A stretch of DNA of 10,077 bases from contig CAYZMU010000041.1 in the NCBI GenBank assembly GCA_964479595.1, forward strand, positions 1 to 10,077. Reading direction: 5' to 3'. The notes beneath the pieces are model-generated. The model made no database searches. It was not told where the DNA came from and was given only the letters and a program-made list of their open reading frames with translations. Both the position numbers and the translations under genes were made by a program. Shown here piece after piece: positions 1 through 6,955 of this stretch (positions are counted from its first letter, which is position 1; every line of letters begins with the position of its first letter). Source of the stretch: Firm-04 sp964479595 (GTDB lineage Bacteria > Bacillota > Clostridia > Oscillospirales > Ruminococcaceae).

Positions 1-635
1 AAATTTTGGGTCATGTGGACCATACGATATTAAGAGCGGACGCGCGCTGGGAGGAAGTGCGTGCCGTCTGTGAGGAGGCGCTGCGCTATCACACCGCCTC
101 CGCCTGTATCCCGCCCTGCTATGTCGGACGCGCGGCGGGGGCGTTCCCCGGGCTCAATCTCTGCACCGTGGTCGGGTTTCCGCTCGGGAATGTCCCGACG
201 GCGGTCAAGGTTTACGAGACGCGGCAGGCGATAAAAGCCGGCGCGCGGGAGATTGATATGGTGGTGAACATCGGCGACGCCAAGGACTGGGAATTTGAGG
301 CCTGCCTGCGCGAGGTGAAAGCGGTCCGGGCGGCGTGCAAGGGCGCGCTGCTCAAGGTTATTGTCGAGACCTGCCTGCTCGCGGAGCATGAAAAACGGGC
401 GCTCTGCGGGGTCTGTTCGGCGGCGGGCGCGGATTTTATCAAAACTTCTACCGGATTTGGGAGCGCCGGGGCGGAGCTTTCGGATATCGCGCTCTTCTCA
501 AAACATCTTACAAACGGCGTCAAAATCAAGGCGGCGGGCGGGATTCGTACGCGCGAGCAGATGGAGGCGTTTCTGGCGGCGGGCTGCGAGCGCATCGGCA
601 CGAGCGCGGCGTCGGTCCTCTTTGAAAACGCTTGA
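1..635 (+). CDS. deoC: Deoxyribose-phosphate aldolase, 5' end cut by the window
   Basis: DeoC cleaves 2-deoxyribose-5-phosphate to acetaldehyde and glyceraldehyde-3-phosphate, the last step of deoxynucleoside breakdown in the cytosol. Reading in frame from base 3 gives I-L-G-H-V-D-H-T-I-L, matching the family's N-terminal xxVDHTxL stretch, so the frame enters from upstream. The TTG at 6 is therefore probably an internal Leu and a few N-terminal residues lie outside the window. Counting from that codon, conserved elements are EIDMVVNIG with the proton-relay Asp84, FIKTSTGF with the Schiff-base Lys146, and KAAGGIRT with Lys175. About 209 residues are visible, close to the usual 210-225 for the short bacterial form. 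The barrel looks intact to its C-terminus. The stop (633-635) overlaps the start of the next gene, which implies co-transcription. The promoter is not in view. Confidence 0.95.
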   Translation, partial: ILGHVDHTILRADARWEEVRAVCEEALRYHTASACIPPCYVGRAAGAFPGLNLCTVVGFPLGNVPTAVKVYETRQAIKAGAREIDMVVNIGDAKDWEFEACLREVKAVRAACKGALLKVIVETCLLAEHEKRALCGVCSAAGADFIKTSTGFGSAGAELSDIALFSKHLTNGVKIKAAGGIRTREQMEAFLAAGCERIGTSAASVLFENA

Positions 636-1249
636 GGGAGCTGTTTTACGCCGCTGAGGGCGGGGAAAAACTCTTTTCGGTCTGCGCGCTGGGAGTCCCG
701 GCGGCGAAAAATCTCCCGCGCGCGCGGCATCTGACCGCGCTGGAACTGCTGGGGGCGGCGCTGTTCAAAGACTATCAAATCCCCCACGCGGTGATTTCCC
801 GGGAAGAAACGGGGAAGCCAAAACTCTTGTCAAGGGGGCTGTTTATGAACCTCTCCCACACGGCGGATATAGCGGTCTGCGCGCTCGGAACCGTTCCGCT
901 GGGGGTGGATATCGAGGCGCCGAGGCCCCCAAAAAACGGCGCGCGGCGGCTCTTTGACGCGCGCGAATGGGCGTGGATTTTACAGCAGCCGTCCAAAGAA
1001 CTCGCGTTTTCGCGGCTGTGGACGCTGAAAGAATCCTGCGCGAAGTTTTACGGCACGGGGCTTTCGGAGGATTTCGCGGGCCTGCGCTTTGAGATTTCGG
1101 GCTCTGAAATCCGGAGCCGTTTTGCGCGCGGGGAGGAGCTCTTTTTCGCGCAGTTTCTGTTTGAGGGATATGTTTTGTCGCTCTGCCTGCCAAGGCGCGG
1201 GGCTGACATGAAAATACAAATACAAAGCAAAGGAGAACTGCTATGCTGA
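632..1249 (+). CDS. Sfp-type 4'-phosphopantetheinyl transferase
   Basis: It is predicted to transfer the phosphopantetheine arm of CoA to a serine of an acyl or peptidyl carrier protein, using Mg2+. The 205-residue product carries the superfamily marks: GKPKL (61-65), NLSHT (73-77), GVDIE (91-95; metal-binding Asp93 and Glu95) and WTLKESCAKFYG (130-141; Glu134, Lys138). About 205 residues with this motif order fits the Sfp/Gsp/AcpT group rather than the roughly 120-residue AcpS group. The start is TTG at 632. An in-frame stop lies at 623-625 and no ATG or GTG occurs before Met72, so TTG is nearly forced. It overlaps the deoC stop as TTGA with no clear Shine-Dalgarno site, so translation is probably coupled to deoC. 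The 3' end overlaps the next ATG by seven bases. No carrier protein or synthase gene is in view, so the target is unknown. Confidence 0.88.
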   Translation: MRELFYAAEGGEKLFSVCALGVPAAKNLPRARHLTALELLGAALFKDYQIPHAVISREETGKPKLLSRGLFMNLSHTADIAVCALGTVPLGVDIEAPRPPKNGARRLFDAREWAWILQQPSKELAFSRLWTLKESCAKFYGTGLSEDFAGLRFEISGSEIRSRFARGEELFFAQFLFEGYVLSLCLPRRGADMKIQIQSKGELLC

Positions 1250-2016
1250 GCATTGATTTGCGCGGACACGCCGCGGTCGTCACGGGAGCGTCGGGCATGC
1301 TCGGGCGCGTCATCGCGCGGGTTTTCGCGGAATGCGGGGCGGATCTGGTGCTGCACTACCACAGCGGCGCGGAGGAGGCGGAGACGCTTGCCAATGAGCT
1401 GCGCGCGTCCACGGGGCGGCGGATCCTGACAGTCGGCGCGGACATCACCAACGCGGAGGACGTGCTGCAGATGCGCAATAAAGTCGCGGCGTCGGGGATG
1501 GGCGTGCCGGATATTTTAGCGCTCTGCGCGGTCATCCAATACGACTGGCAGGACGTTCTGGCGCAGCCGCTGGAGGATTTCTACAGCCAGTTTTATTCCT
1601 GCGTCATGCAGACGGTGCATATGGTCAAGGCGTTCGTGCCGGATATGATTGCCAAGGGCGACGGCGGACGGATTGTGGTGGTAAGCTCGGAGTGCGCGTC
1701 GCTCTGCGAGGCTGGCAACGCGGCCTACGCCTCCGCCAAGCGCGGTCTGGACGGGCTGGTGCGCTGTCTTGCCAAGGAACTCGGCGAATATAAGATTACC
1801 GTCAATCAGGTGGCGCCGGGCTGGACGGTCACGCAGAAAGACCGCGCCGACCACACCGAGGCGCAGCCCGACTACGAAAAGACCGTGCCGCTGAAACGCC
1901 GCGGAACCGATAAAGAAGTCGCGCAGATGTGTGCTTTTCTGGCGTCGTCGCTCGCGTCCTTCACGACCGGGGCGTATATTCCGGTCTGCGGCGGACGCGT
2001 CATGCCCGCCATCTGA
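1243..2016 (+). CDS. Short-chain dehydrogenase/reductase family protein with altered motifs
   Basis: The 257-residue protein has a FabG-like Rossmann layout of classical-SDR length. Its glycine-rich loop is TGASGMLG (14-21), the TGxxGxxG pattern of extended SDRs rather than the classical TGxxxGxG. Active-site Ser149, Tyr162 and Lys166 (YASAK) are present, followed by the usual APGW (191-194) and a C-terminal CGGRVM (249-254). Two classical elements are changed. The NNAG stretch after strand 4 reads L-C-A-V (94-97), and the tetrad Asn on helix 4 aligns by eye with Cys120. The start ATG has AGGAG at 1231-1235 seven bases upstream and overlaps the preceding stop. The neighbours suggest a link to acyl-carrier chemistry, but nothing fixes the substrate. 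It may be an active NAD(P)H reductase of an odd subgroup or a member with weakened catalysis. Confidence 0.85.
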   Translation: MLSIDLRGHAAVVTGASGMLGRVIARVFAECGADLVLHYHSGAEEAETLANELRASTGRRILTVGADITNAEDVLQMRNKVAASGMGVPDILALCAVIQYDWQDVLAQPLEDFYSQFYSCVMQTVHMVKAFVPDMIAKGDGGRIVVVSSECASLCEAGNAAYASAKRGLDGLVRCLAKELGEYKITVNQVAPGWTVTQKDRADHTEAQPDYEKTVPLKRRGTDKEVAQMCAFLASSLASFTTGAYIPVCGGRVMPAI

Positions 2017-2033
2017 GCGAGAAAGGACCGTTC

Positions 2034-3467
2034 ATGGACACACAGAATTACGAAAGCCCCTTCTGCACGCGCTACGCCAGCCGGGAGATGCGGTATCTGT
2101 TCTCCGCGGAGAAGAAATTCACGACATGGCGCCGCCTCTGGGTCGCGCTGGCGCGGGCGGAGCATGAACTGGGGCTGGCGGTGACGGCGGAGCAGGTCGA
2201 GGAACTCGAGCGGCATATCGACGATATCGACTACGAGGCGGCGGCAAAGCGGGAGGCGGAATGCCGCCACGATGTGATGGCGCATGTCTACGCCTACGGG
2301 CTCGCCGCGCCCAAGGCAAAGGGGATTATCCATCTCGGCGCGACCTCGTGCTATGTGGGGGACAATACCGATATCATCATCATGCGCGACGCGCTGGCGC
2401 TGCTAAGGGGAAAGCTGCTGCGGGTTATCGCGAATTTACGGGATTTCGCGCAAAAGTGGAAAGCCCTGCCCTGCCTTGCCTATACCCACGGCCAGCCCGC
2501 GCAGCTGACGACCGTCGGAAAGCGCGCCACGCTCTGGTTAAATGATTTTCTGATGGACTTGGAAGATCTGGACAGCCGCGCGGCGGGCTTAAAACTCCTC
2601 GGCTCCAAGGGCACGACCGGCACGCAGGCGTCGTTTCTGGAGCTTTTTCACGGCGACGGCGAAAAGGTGCGGGAACTGGAGCGCAAAATCGCGGTCGAGA
2701 TGGGCTTCGCGCCCGACGCGGTGGTCGCGGTTTCGGGGCAGACCTATTCGCGCAAGGTGGACGCGCGGGTGCTCGGGGTGCTTTCGGGAATCGCGCAGTC
2801 GGCGATGAAATTCGCGGGCGATATCCGTCTGCTGCAGTCGTTTAAGGAGATGGAGGAGCCGTTTGAGAAGGGGCAGATAGGCTCCTCGGCGATGGCGTAC
2901 AAGCGCAATCCCATGCGCTGCGAGCGTGTAACGGCGCTGGCGCGGTATCTGATTACGGACGCGCTCAACCCCGCTTTCACGGCGGGGACGCAGTGGTTTG
3001 AGCGCACGCTGGACGACTCCGCGAACAAGCGCGTTGCCGTGGCGGAGGGCTTTCTCTGCGCGGACGCGATACTCAATCTCCTGATGAACGTGACCGACGG
3101 GCTGGTGGTCTACAAGGCGGTGATTGCCGCGCGCGTGGAGCAGGAGCTGCCGTTCATGGCGACGGAGAACATCATCATGGACGCGGCGGAGCGCGGCGGG
3201 GACCGTCAGGAACTGCACGAGCATATCCGGGAGCATTCCATGGCGGCGGCGTCAAGGGTCAAGAATGAGGGGCTGCCCAACGACCTCTGCGAGCGGATTG
3301 CCGCGGACCCGATTTTCGGCGTGACGATTGAAGAGCTCAGGGAAAAGCTGCGCGCGGAGAATTACACCGGGCGCTGCGAGGAGCAGGTCGAGGAGTTTCT
3401 GCGCGAATATGTCGAGCCCGCGCTGGCGGGGCAGGAGGCGGCAGAGAGCGTCGAGATTACGGTCTGA
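2034..3467 (+). CDS. purB: Adenylosuccinate lyase
   Basis: PurB catalyses two fumarate-releasing steps: SAICAR to AICAR in purine synthesis, and adenylosuccinate to AMP. The product is 477 residues, within the normal range. Visible family elements are RHDVMAH (78-84), HLGATS (100-105), THGQPAQ (151-157, catalytic-region His152) and the fumarase/aspartase-superfamily signature GSSAMAYKRNP (283-293), containing the flexible-loop serines 284-285. The frame is open from 1929, inside the preceding gene. ATG 2034 is chosen because GAAAGGA at 2021-2027 sits six bases upstream and the encoded protein then begins where PurB proteins normally do. Only 17 bases separate it from the dehydrogenase stop, so it is probably the last gene of the deoC unit. 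I saw no hairpin terminator after it; the next promoter begins 13 bases past the stop. Confidence 0.96.
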   Translation: MDTQNYESPFCTRYASREMRYLFSAEKKFTTWRRLWVALARAEHELGLAVTAEQVEELERHIDDIDYEAAAKREAECRHDVMAHVYAYGLAAPKAKGIIHLGATSCYVGDNTDIIIMRDALALLRGKLLRVIANLRDFAQKWKALPCLAYTHGQPAQLTTVGKRATLWLNDFLMDLEDLDSRAAGLKLLGSKGTTGTQASFLELFHGDGEKVRELERKIAVEMGFAPDAVVAVSGQTYSRKVDARVLGVLSGIAQSAMKFAGDIRLLQSFKEMEEPFEKGQIGSSAMAYKRNPMRCERVTALARYLITDALNPAFTAGTQWFERTLDDSANKRVAVAEGFLCADAILNLLMNVTDGLVVYKAVIAARVEQELPFMATENIIMDAAERGGDRQELHEHIREHSMAAASRVKNEGLPNDLCERIAADPIFGVTIEELREKLRAENYTGRCEEQVEEFLREYVEPALAGQEAAESVEITV

Positions 3468-3480
3468 GCGAAAAAAAGGC

Positions 3481-3509
3481 TTGACAATTTGCGAAAAATG
3501 CACTATAAT
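3481..3509 (+). promoter_or_regulatory. Consensus sigma-A promoter for secDF
   Basis: TTGACA (3481-3486) and TATAAT (3504-3509) are both perfect matches to the housekeeping consensus and are separated by exactly 17 bases. Transcription should begin near 3516, leaving a leader of about 60 nt before secD. The region is AT-rich against GC-rich genes on both sides. GCGAAAAA motifs lie at 3468 and 3491, on either side of the -35 box. With no terminator after purB, read-through from the upstream unit may add to this promoter. Confidence 0.9.
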
Positions 3510-3535
3510 AAAGAGTACCTGTGTGTATAGAACCG

Positions 3536-3555
3536 CTCCGCGCCGGTGCGCGGGG
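3536..3555 (+). promoter_or_regulatory. GC-rich hairpin in the secD leader
   Basis: Bases 3536-3543 can pair with 3548-3555 around a CGGT loop: six consecutive G-C pairs (CCGCGC with GCGCGG), then one G-U and one further G-C pair at the base. It lies in the predicted leader, a few bases before the AGGGAGG ribosome binding site. No T run follows, so it is not a terminator. It could stabilise the 5' end of the message or influence ribosome access. The structure is read directly; a role is inference. Confidence 0.55.
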
Positions 3556-3561
3556 AAATGT

Positions 3562-3578
3562 AGGGAGGCATGGCAGTG
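3562..3578 (+). promoter_or_regulatory. Ribosome binding site that favours a GTG start for secD
   Basis: AGGGAGG at 3562-3568 leaves only one base before ATG 3570, too close for normal initiation, but seven bases before the in-frame GTG at 3576. The GTG is therefore the better start, and the protein would begin M-K-S-S-R-P, two residues shorter than from the ATG. Confidence 0.65.
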
Positions 3579-5042
3579 AAGAGCAGCAGACCCGTTTTCT
3601 TCATCGTGCTGACGCTGATAATCGCCTTCGCGGTGACGACCGTGACGGGGGTTCGCAATCAGTACGGTGATCTGACCACCGTCTATATCAAGGGGCTGAA
3701 AGACATCCGGCTCGGGATAGACATTCAGGGCGGTGTGGACGTGACATTCGCGCCAAAGGGCGGCGTGGAGGCGGACACCGCGCAGCTGGAGTCCGTGGAG
3801 GAAGTCATGAAAACGCGCCTTATCAACCTCGGCATCAACGACTACGAGGTCTATATCGACGACGCCAACGACAAGGTGATTGTGCGCTTTCCGTGGCAGA
3901 GCGGGGAGGAGGATTTCGACCCGACCGAGGCGGTCAGCGAGCTGGGCGAAACGGCGAAACTGCAGTTTCGCAAAGGGTTTAACTATACCGCGGCGGAAAA
4001 CGAGGACGGCGAATCCGTGATGGAGCCGCTGGGCGACGTCATTCTGGAGGGCTCGGATGTACAGGAGGCCTACGTCACCAACGACTACGACGACTCCGGC
4101 AACGCCACGGGGCAGTACGCGGTGGCGCTGGAACTCAAAGATTCCGGGGCGGAGGCGTTTCGCGACGCGACGCAGGCGGCGATGGACGGCGACGCGGAGT
4201 ATCTGGACATGGCGGGCGCGTCCTCGGGCGCGTCAAACCACGTCATCTCCATCTGGATGGACACCGACTGCATTTCCTACCCGACGGTAAACTCCGTGAT
4301 TACGGACGGCAGCGCGACGATTACGGGCGATTTCGACTACGATTCCGCCAAGGCGCTCGCGGATAAGATAAACGGCGGCGCGCTCCCCTTTGACCTCGAA
4401 ACGGTCACGTTCAAGACCATCACGCCGAGCATGGGAAGCGGCGCGCTGCAGATTATGATTCAGGCGGGCGTCATCGCGCTGGTCCTCATCTGCCTGTATA
4501 TGATTATCCTCTACCGCCTGCCGGGTTTCGTGGCGGCCATCGCGCTGATAGGGCAGGTCGCGGGGACACTGGCGGTGATTTCGGGCTACTTCGGCTTTGA
4601 GGATTCCAACACCCTCACCATTCCGGGTATCGCGGGCATTATCCTCGCCATCGGCATGGGCGTGGACTGCAACATCATCACGGGCGAGCGCATCCGCGAG
4701 GAATTAAACACCGGCAAATCGCTGGAATCCGCGCTGAAGGCGGCGTACAAGCGCTCGTTCTCCTCCATTCTCGACGGCAACATGACGGTCATCATCGTCT
4801 CGATTATCCTCATGGGCGCGTTCGGGGTCTCTTCGAGCTTCTTCGCGAAGGCGCTCTCGTTCATCTTCCGGTGGTTCGGGGTCTCGACAGAGGGCACGAT
4901 TTATTCCTTCGGCTTTACGCTGCTGACGGGTGTCATCTTCAATTTCATCATGGGCGTTTTAGCGTCCCGGCTGATGCTGACCTCCCTTTCCAAGTTCAAG
5001 TGCCTGCAGAACAGAAAGCTTTACGGAGGTAAGGAAAAATGA
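3576..5042 (+). CDS. secD: Protein translocase subunit SecD
   Basis: SecD works with SecF beside SecYEG, using the proton motive force to pull exported proteins across the membrane from the outer face. The product is 488 residues from GTG 3576 (490 from ATG 3570). It has one N-terminal membrane segment (about 6-25), the signature LGIDIQGG (46-53), a large acidic external domain rich in Asp and Glu (about 60-285), then a block of membrane segments at roughly 291-312, 318-339, 349-369, 403-418 and 443-468. GMGVDCNIITGERIREEL contains the conserved membrane Asp364 of the SecD/RND fold. A hydrophobic insert (about 419-436) lies between the last two segments. It is a stand-alone SecD, unlike the fused SecDF of Bacillus. 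A consensus promoter precedes it, and its stop overlaps the secF start as ATGA. Confidence 0.96.
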   Translation: MKSSRPVFFIVLTLIIAFAVTTVTGVRNQYGDLTTVYIKGLKDIRLGIDIQGGVDVTFAPKGGVEADTAQLESVEEVMKTRLINLGINDYEVYIDDANDKVIVRFPWQSGEEDFDPTEAVSELGETAKLQFRKGFNYTAAENEDGESVMEPLGDVILEGSDVQEAYVTNDYDDSGNATGQYAVALELKDSGAEAFRDATQAAMDGDAEYLDMAGASSGASNHVISIWMDTDCISYPTVNSVITDGSATITGDFDYDSAKALADKINGGALPFDLETVTFKTITPSMGSGALQIMIQAGVIALVLICLYMIILYRLPGFVAAIALIGQVAGTLAVISGYFGFEDSNTLTIPGIAGIILAIGMGVDCNIITGERIREELNTGKSLESALKAAYKRSFSSILDGNMTVIIVSIILMGAFGVSSSFFAKALSFIFRWFGVSTEGTIYSFGFTLLTGVIFNFIMGVLASRLMLTSLSKFKCLQNRKLYGGKEK

Positions 5043-6067
5043 GCAAAGCGAAGAAGAAATCCGCCCCCGCGGCGAATGTGAAATCCATTGTCGAGCAGGT
5101 ACACGTGCGGGATTTTTACGGCACAAGGAAAGTTTTCTTTATTATCTCGGGCGTCCTGATGGCGCTGGTGCTGGCGCTCTGCTTCATCCGCGGGGTGAAT
5201 GTGTCCATTGAGTTCAGAGGCGGGACCATGGCGACCTACTCCTACTCCGGCACGGTGGACGAGAACAAAATCCGCGATATCGCGCATGAATCGCTGGGCA
5301 CTTCCGTGCGCACGCAGCTGGGCGAGACCTTCACCGGGGAAAAGCAGACGACATTTACCCTTTCCTTTAATATGGACACCCCGTTTGACTCCACGGCGCA
5401 GCAGCAGGTTCTGGCGCGCTTTCAGGAGGAGTTCCCCGATTCGGAAATAGAGGCGCTCGAGAGCAGCGATATCGCGCCTTCCTCGGGCAAGCAGTTCCTC
5501 GCCAAATGCACCGTAGCGGCTCTCTTCGCGGCGGTGGTCCTGATACTCTACATCGCGTGGCGTTTCAACCGCATCTCGGGCTGGAGCGCGGGGATTTTCG
5601 CGGTCGTCGCGCTGCTGCACGATCTGGTCGTCGTGTTCGGGACCTTTGTGGCGTGCGGCTATGAGCTGGATTCCAACTTCATGGCGGTGATTCTGACGAT
5701 TCTGGGCTATTCCGTCAACGACACCATCGTCATCTACGACCGTATCCGCGAGAATCAGGCGGGGCTCAAAAACACGCCTCTGCCGGAACTTGTCAACATC
5801 TCGCTGAGCCAGACCATGCGCCGGACAATCCGGACTTCCGTGACCACGATTGCGGCGATGCTGATTGTCTCGATTCTGGCGGCGGTCAACAATGTAACGA
5901 CGATTCTGCACTTCAGCATTCCGCTGACGGTGGGTATGGTTTCGGGCTGCTATTCCTCGCTTTGCTTAGCGCCCATGCTGTGGCTTGCGTGGAAACAGCG
6001 CGGCCAGAAGACCGAAAAGACCGAAAAAGCCGGAAAGGAAACGGCCAAGAAAGCGGAAGAAGCATAA
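5039..6067 (+). CDS. secF: Protein translocase subunit SecF
   Basis: SecF is the partner of SecD in the membrane complex that assists late steps of Sec export. The 342-residue product shows a lysine-rich cytosolic start, a first membrane segment (about 32-51), the signature SIEFRGGT (56-63), an external domain (about 64-150), and five further segments near 153-173, 181-204, 213-236, 268-285 and 292-315. GYSVNDTIVIYDRIREN (223-239) includes the conserved Asp228. The last 25 or so residues are a Lys/Glu-rich hydrophilic tail (T-E-K and K-K repeats), probably cytosolic; its function is unknown and such tails vary between species. GGAGGT at 5025-5030, inside the end of secD, lies eight bases before the ATG. 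The four-base overlap with secD indicates coupled translation, which suits a fixed-ratio complex. Confidence 0.96.
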   Translation: MSKAKKKSAPAANVKSIVEQVHVRDFYGTRKVFFIISGVLMALVLALCFIRGVNVSIEFRGGTMATYSYSGTVDENKIRDIAHESLGTSVRTQLGETFTGEKQTTFTLSFNMDTPFDSTAQQQVLARFQEEFPDSEIEALESSDIAPSSGKQFLAKCTVAALFAAVVLILYIAWRFNRISGWSAGIFAVVALLHDLVVVFGTFVACGYELDSNFMAVILTILGYSVNDTIVIYDRIRENQAGLKNTPLPELVNISLSQTMRRTIRTSVTTIAAMLIVSILAAVNNVTTILHFSIPLTVGMVSGCYSSLCLAPMLWLAWKQRGQKTEKTEKAGKETAKKAEEA

Positions 6068-6075
6068 AAATCGCG

Positions 6076-6107
6076 CCCCGCCCCTGTCTTCGCGACGGGC
6101 GGGGTTT
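6076..6107 (+). terminator. Probable weak intrinsic terminator after secF
   Basis: CCCCGCCC (6076-6083) pairs perfectly with GGGCGGGG (6097-6104). The apical part can add GUC/GAC around a UUCGC loop. Only three T residues follow (6105-6107), so termination may be partial, letting some transcription continue into 6146. No convincing promoter is visible between this hairpin and the next gene, which supports partial read-through. Confidence 0.6.
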
Positions 6108-6145
6108 GGCGTGCGCGGGGTATTTTATGGAGGGGAGGGAGCGCG

Positions 6146-6949
6146 ATGTTCGCGGCGGTTTCAACGGCGTGTCTGTACCCGATGCCGACAGAGGACGCGC
6201 TCTACGACCTTTGTCTGCACGGCGTGGGCGCGGTGGAGGTTTTCCTGAACGCCCCCTCGGAGACCCGCGCGGTCTTTGTAAGTGATCTGAAGGCGATTCT
6301 TTCGCGCTACAATGTCCGCTGCACGGCGGTCCATCCGTGGACGGCGCCCAACGAGGGCTTCATGCTCTTTTCGGGGTATCCGCGGCGCTGCAGGGACTTT
6401 CTGGAGGAATCCAAGCGCGTCTTTGAGACGGCCGCGGCGCTCGGCGCGCGCTACTATATCCTCCACGGCCCGCCGCTGGGCGGCTGCAAAGAAGTCTCGG
6501 TCTACTGCGAACGGTTTCATATGTTAGCGGAAGTCGGGCGGACCTTCGGCATTACGGTGACGCAGGAGAACGTCAACCGCTATGAGAGCATGAATCTTAC
6601 GTTTCTGCGCGCTTTTCTGAAACAGCTCGGGGATGAGGCAAAGCTCACCTTCGACACCAAGCAGGCGGTGCGCGCGGGGATGGATTTTGACGAGGCGGCA
6701 AGGCTTCTGGGTTCCGCCATCGTGAATGTGCATTTGAGCGACCACGGCCCGCGCGGGGACTGTCTGCGCATCGGCAAGGGCACATTCGATATTGTGAAAT
6801 TTTTGGCGGCGATTCACGCGCGGGGCTTTGACGGCGCGGTCGTTCTGGAACTCTATCGGGACGGCTTTGAGGGCACGTCCCAGCTCAGCGAGGATTATCA
6901 CCGCATGGAGCGGCTGATAGAACGCGCGAAAACGTTCAAGGAGGGGTGA
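6146..6949 (+). CDS. Sugar phosphate isomerase/epimerase-like TIM barrel protein
   Basis: The 267-residue protein belongs to the xylose isomerase-like / AP-endonuclease-2 barrel superfamily, whose members use a divalent metal to isomerise or epimerise sugars or related compounds. Likely metal or active-site residues fall at the expected strand ends: Glu31 (VEVFLN), His63 (AVHPW), His107 (YILHGP), Glu141 (TQENVNR), Asp170 (TFDTKQA), His196 (VNVHLSDH) and Glu235 (LELYRDG). The His often found three residues after the Asp is Gln173, which may mark the subgroup. The start ATG has GGAGG at 6134-6138 seven bases upstream. No signal peptide is seen, so it is cytosolic. nrdR follows six bases after the stop, so they are co-transcribed, but that gives no clue to the substrate. 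An endonuclease IV role is unlikely at this length and with this motif set. Confidence 0.82.
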   Translation: MFAAVSTACLYPMPTEDALYDLCLHGVGAVEVFLNAPSETRAVFVSDLKAILSRYNVRCTAVHPWTAPNEGFMLFSGYPRRCRDFLEESKRVFETAAALGARYYILHGPPLGGCKEVSVYCERFHMLAEVGRTFGITVTQENVNRYESMNLTFLRAFLKQLGDEAKLTFDTKQAVRAGMDFDEAARLLGSAIVNVHLSDHGPRGDCLRIGKGTFDIVKFLAAIHARGFDGAVVLELYRDGFEGTSQLSEDYHRMERLIERAKTFKEG

Positions 6950-6955
6950 GGGGCT

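Noticed and set aside
1929..2033. Upstream extension of the purB frame into the dehydrogenase gene
   Set aside because: It has no ribosome binding site, overlaps the dehydrogenase gene in another frame, and PurB homology begins at the ATG at 2034, which has its own GAAAGGA site.
2589..3236. Antisense open frame (215 codons) inside purB
   Set aside because: It is entirely within a confident purB gene, rich in Arg, His and Leu, with no domain signal.
3481..3569. NrdR-box or other known operator at the secDF promoter
   Set aside because: I looked for the paired, partly palindromic AT-centred boxes expected for NrdR and found none here or at the ugpC promoter.
5021..5911. Long antisense open frame (296 codons) opposite secF
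   Set aside because: It mirrors the secF coding frame, has an Arg/His/Gln-rich composition typical of GC-rich shadow frames, and shows no recognisable domain.
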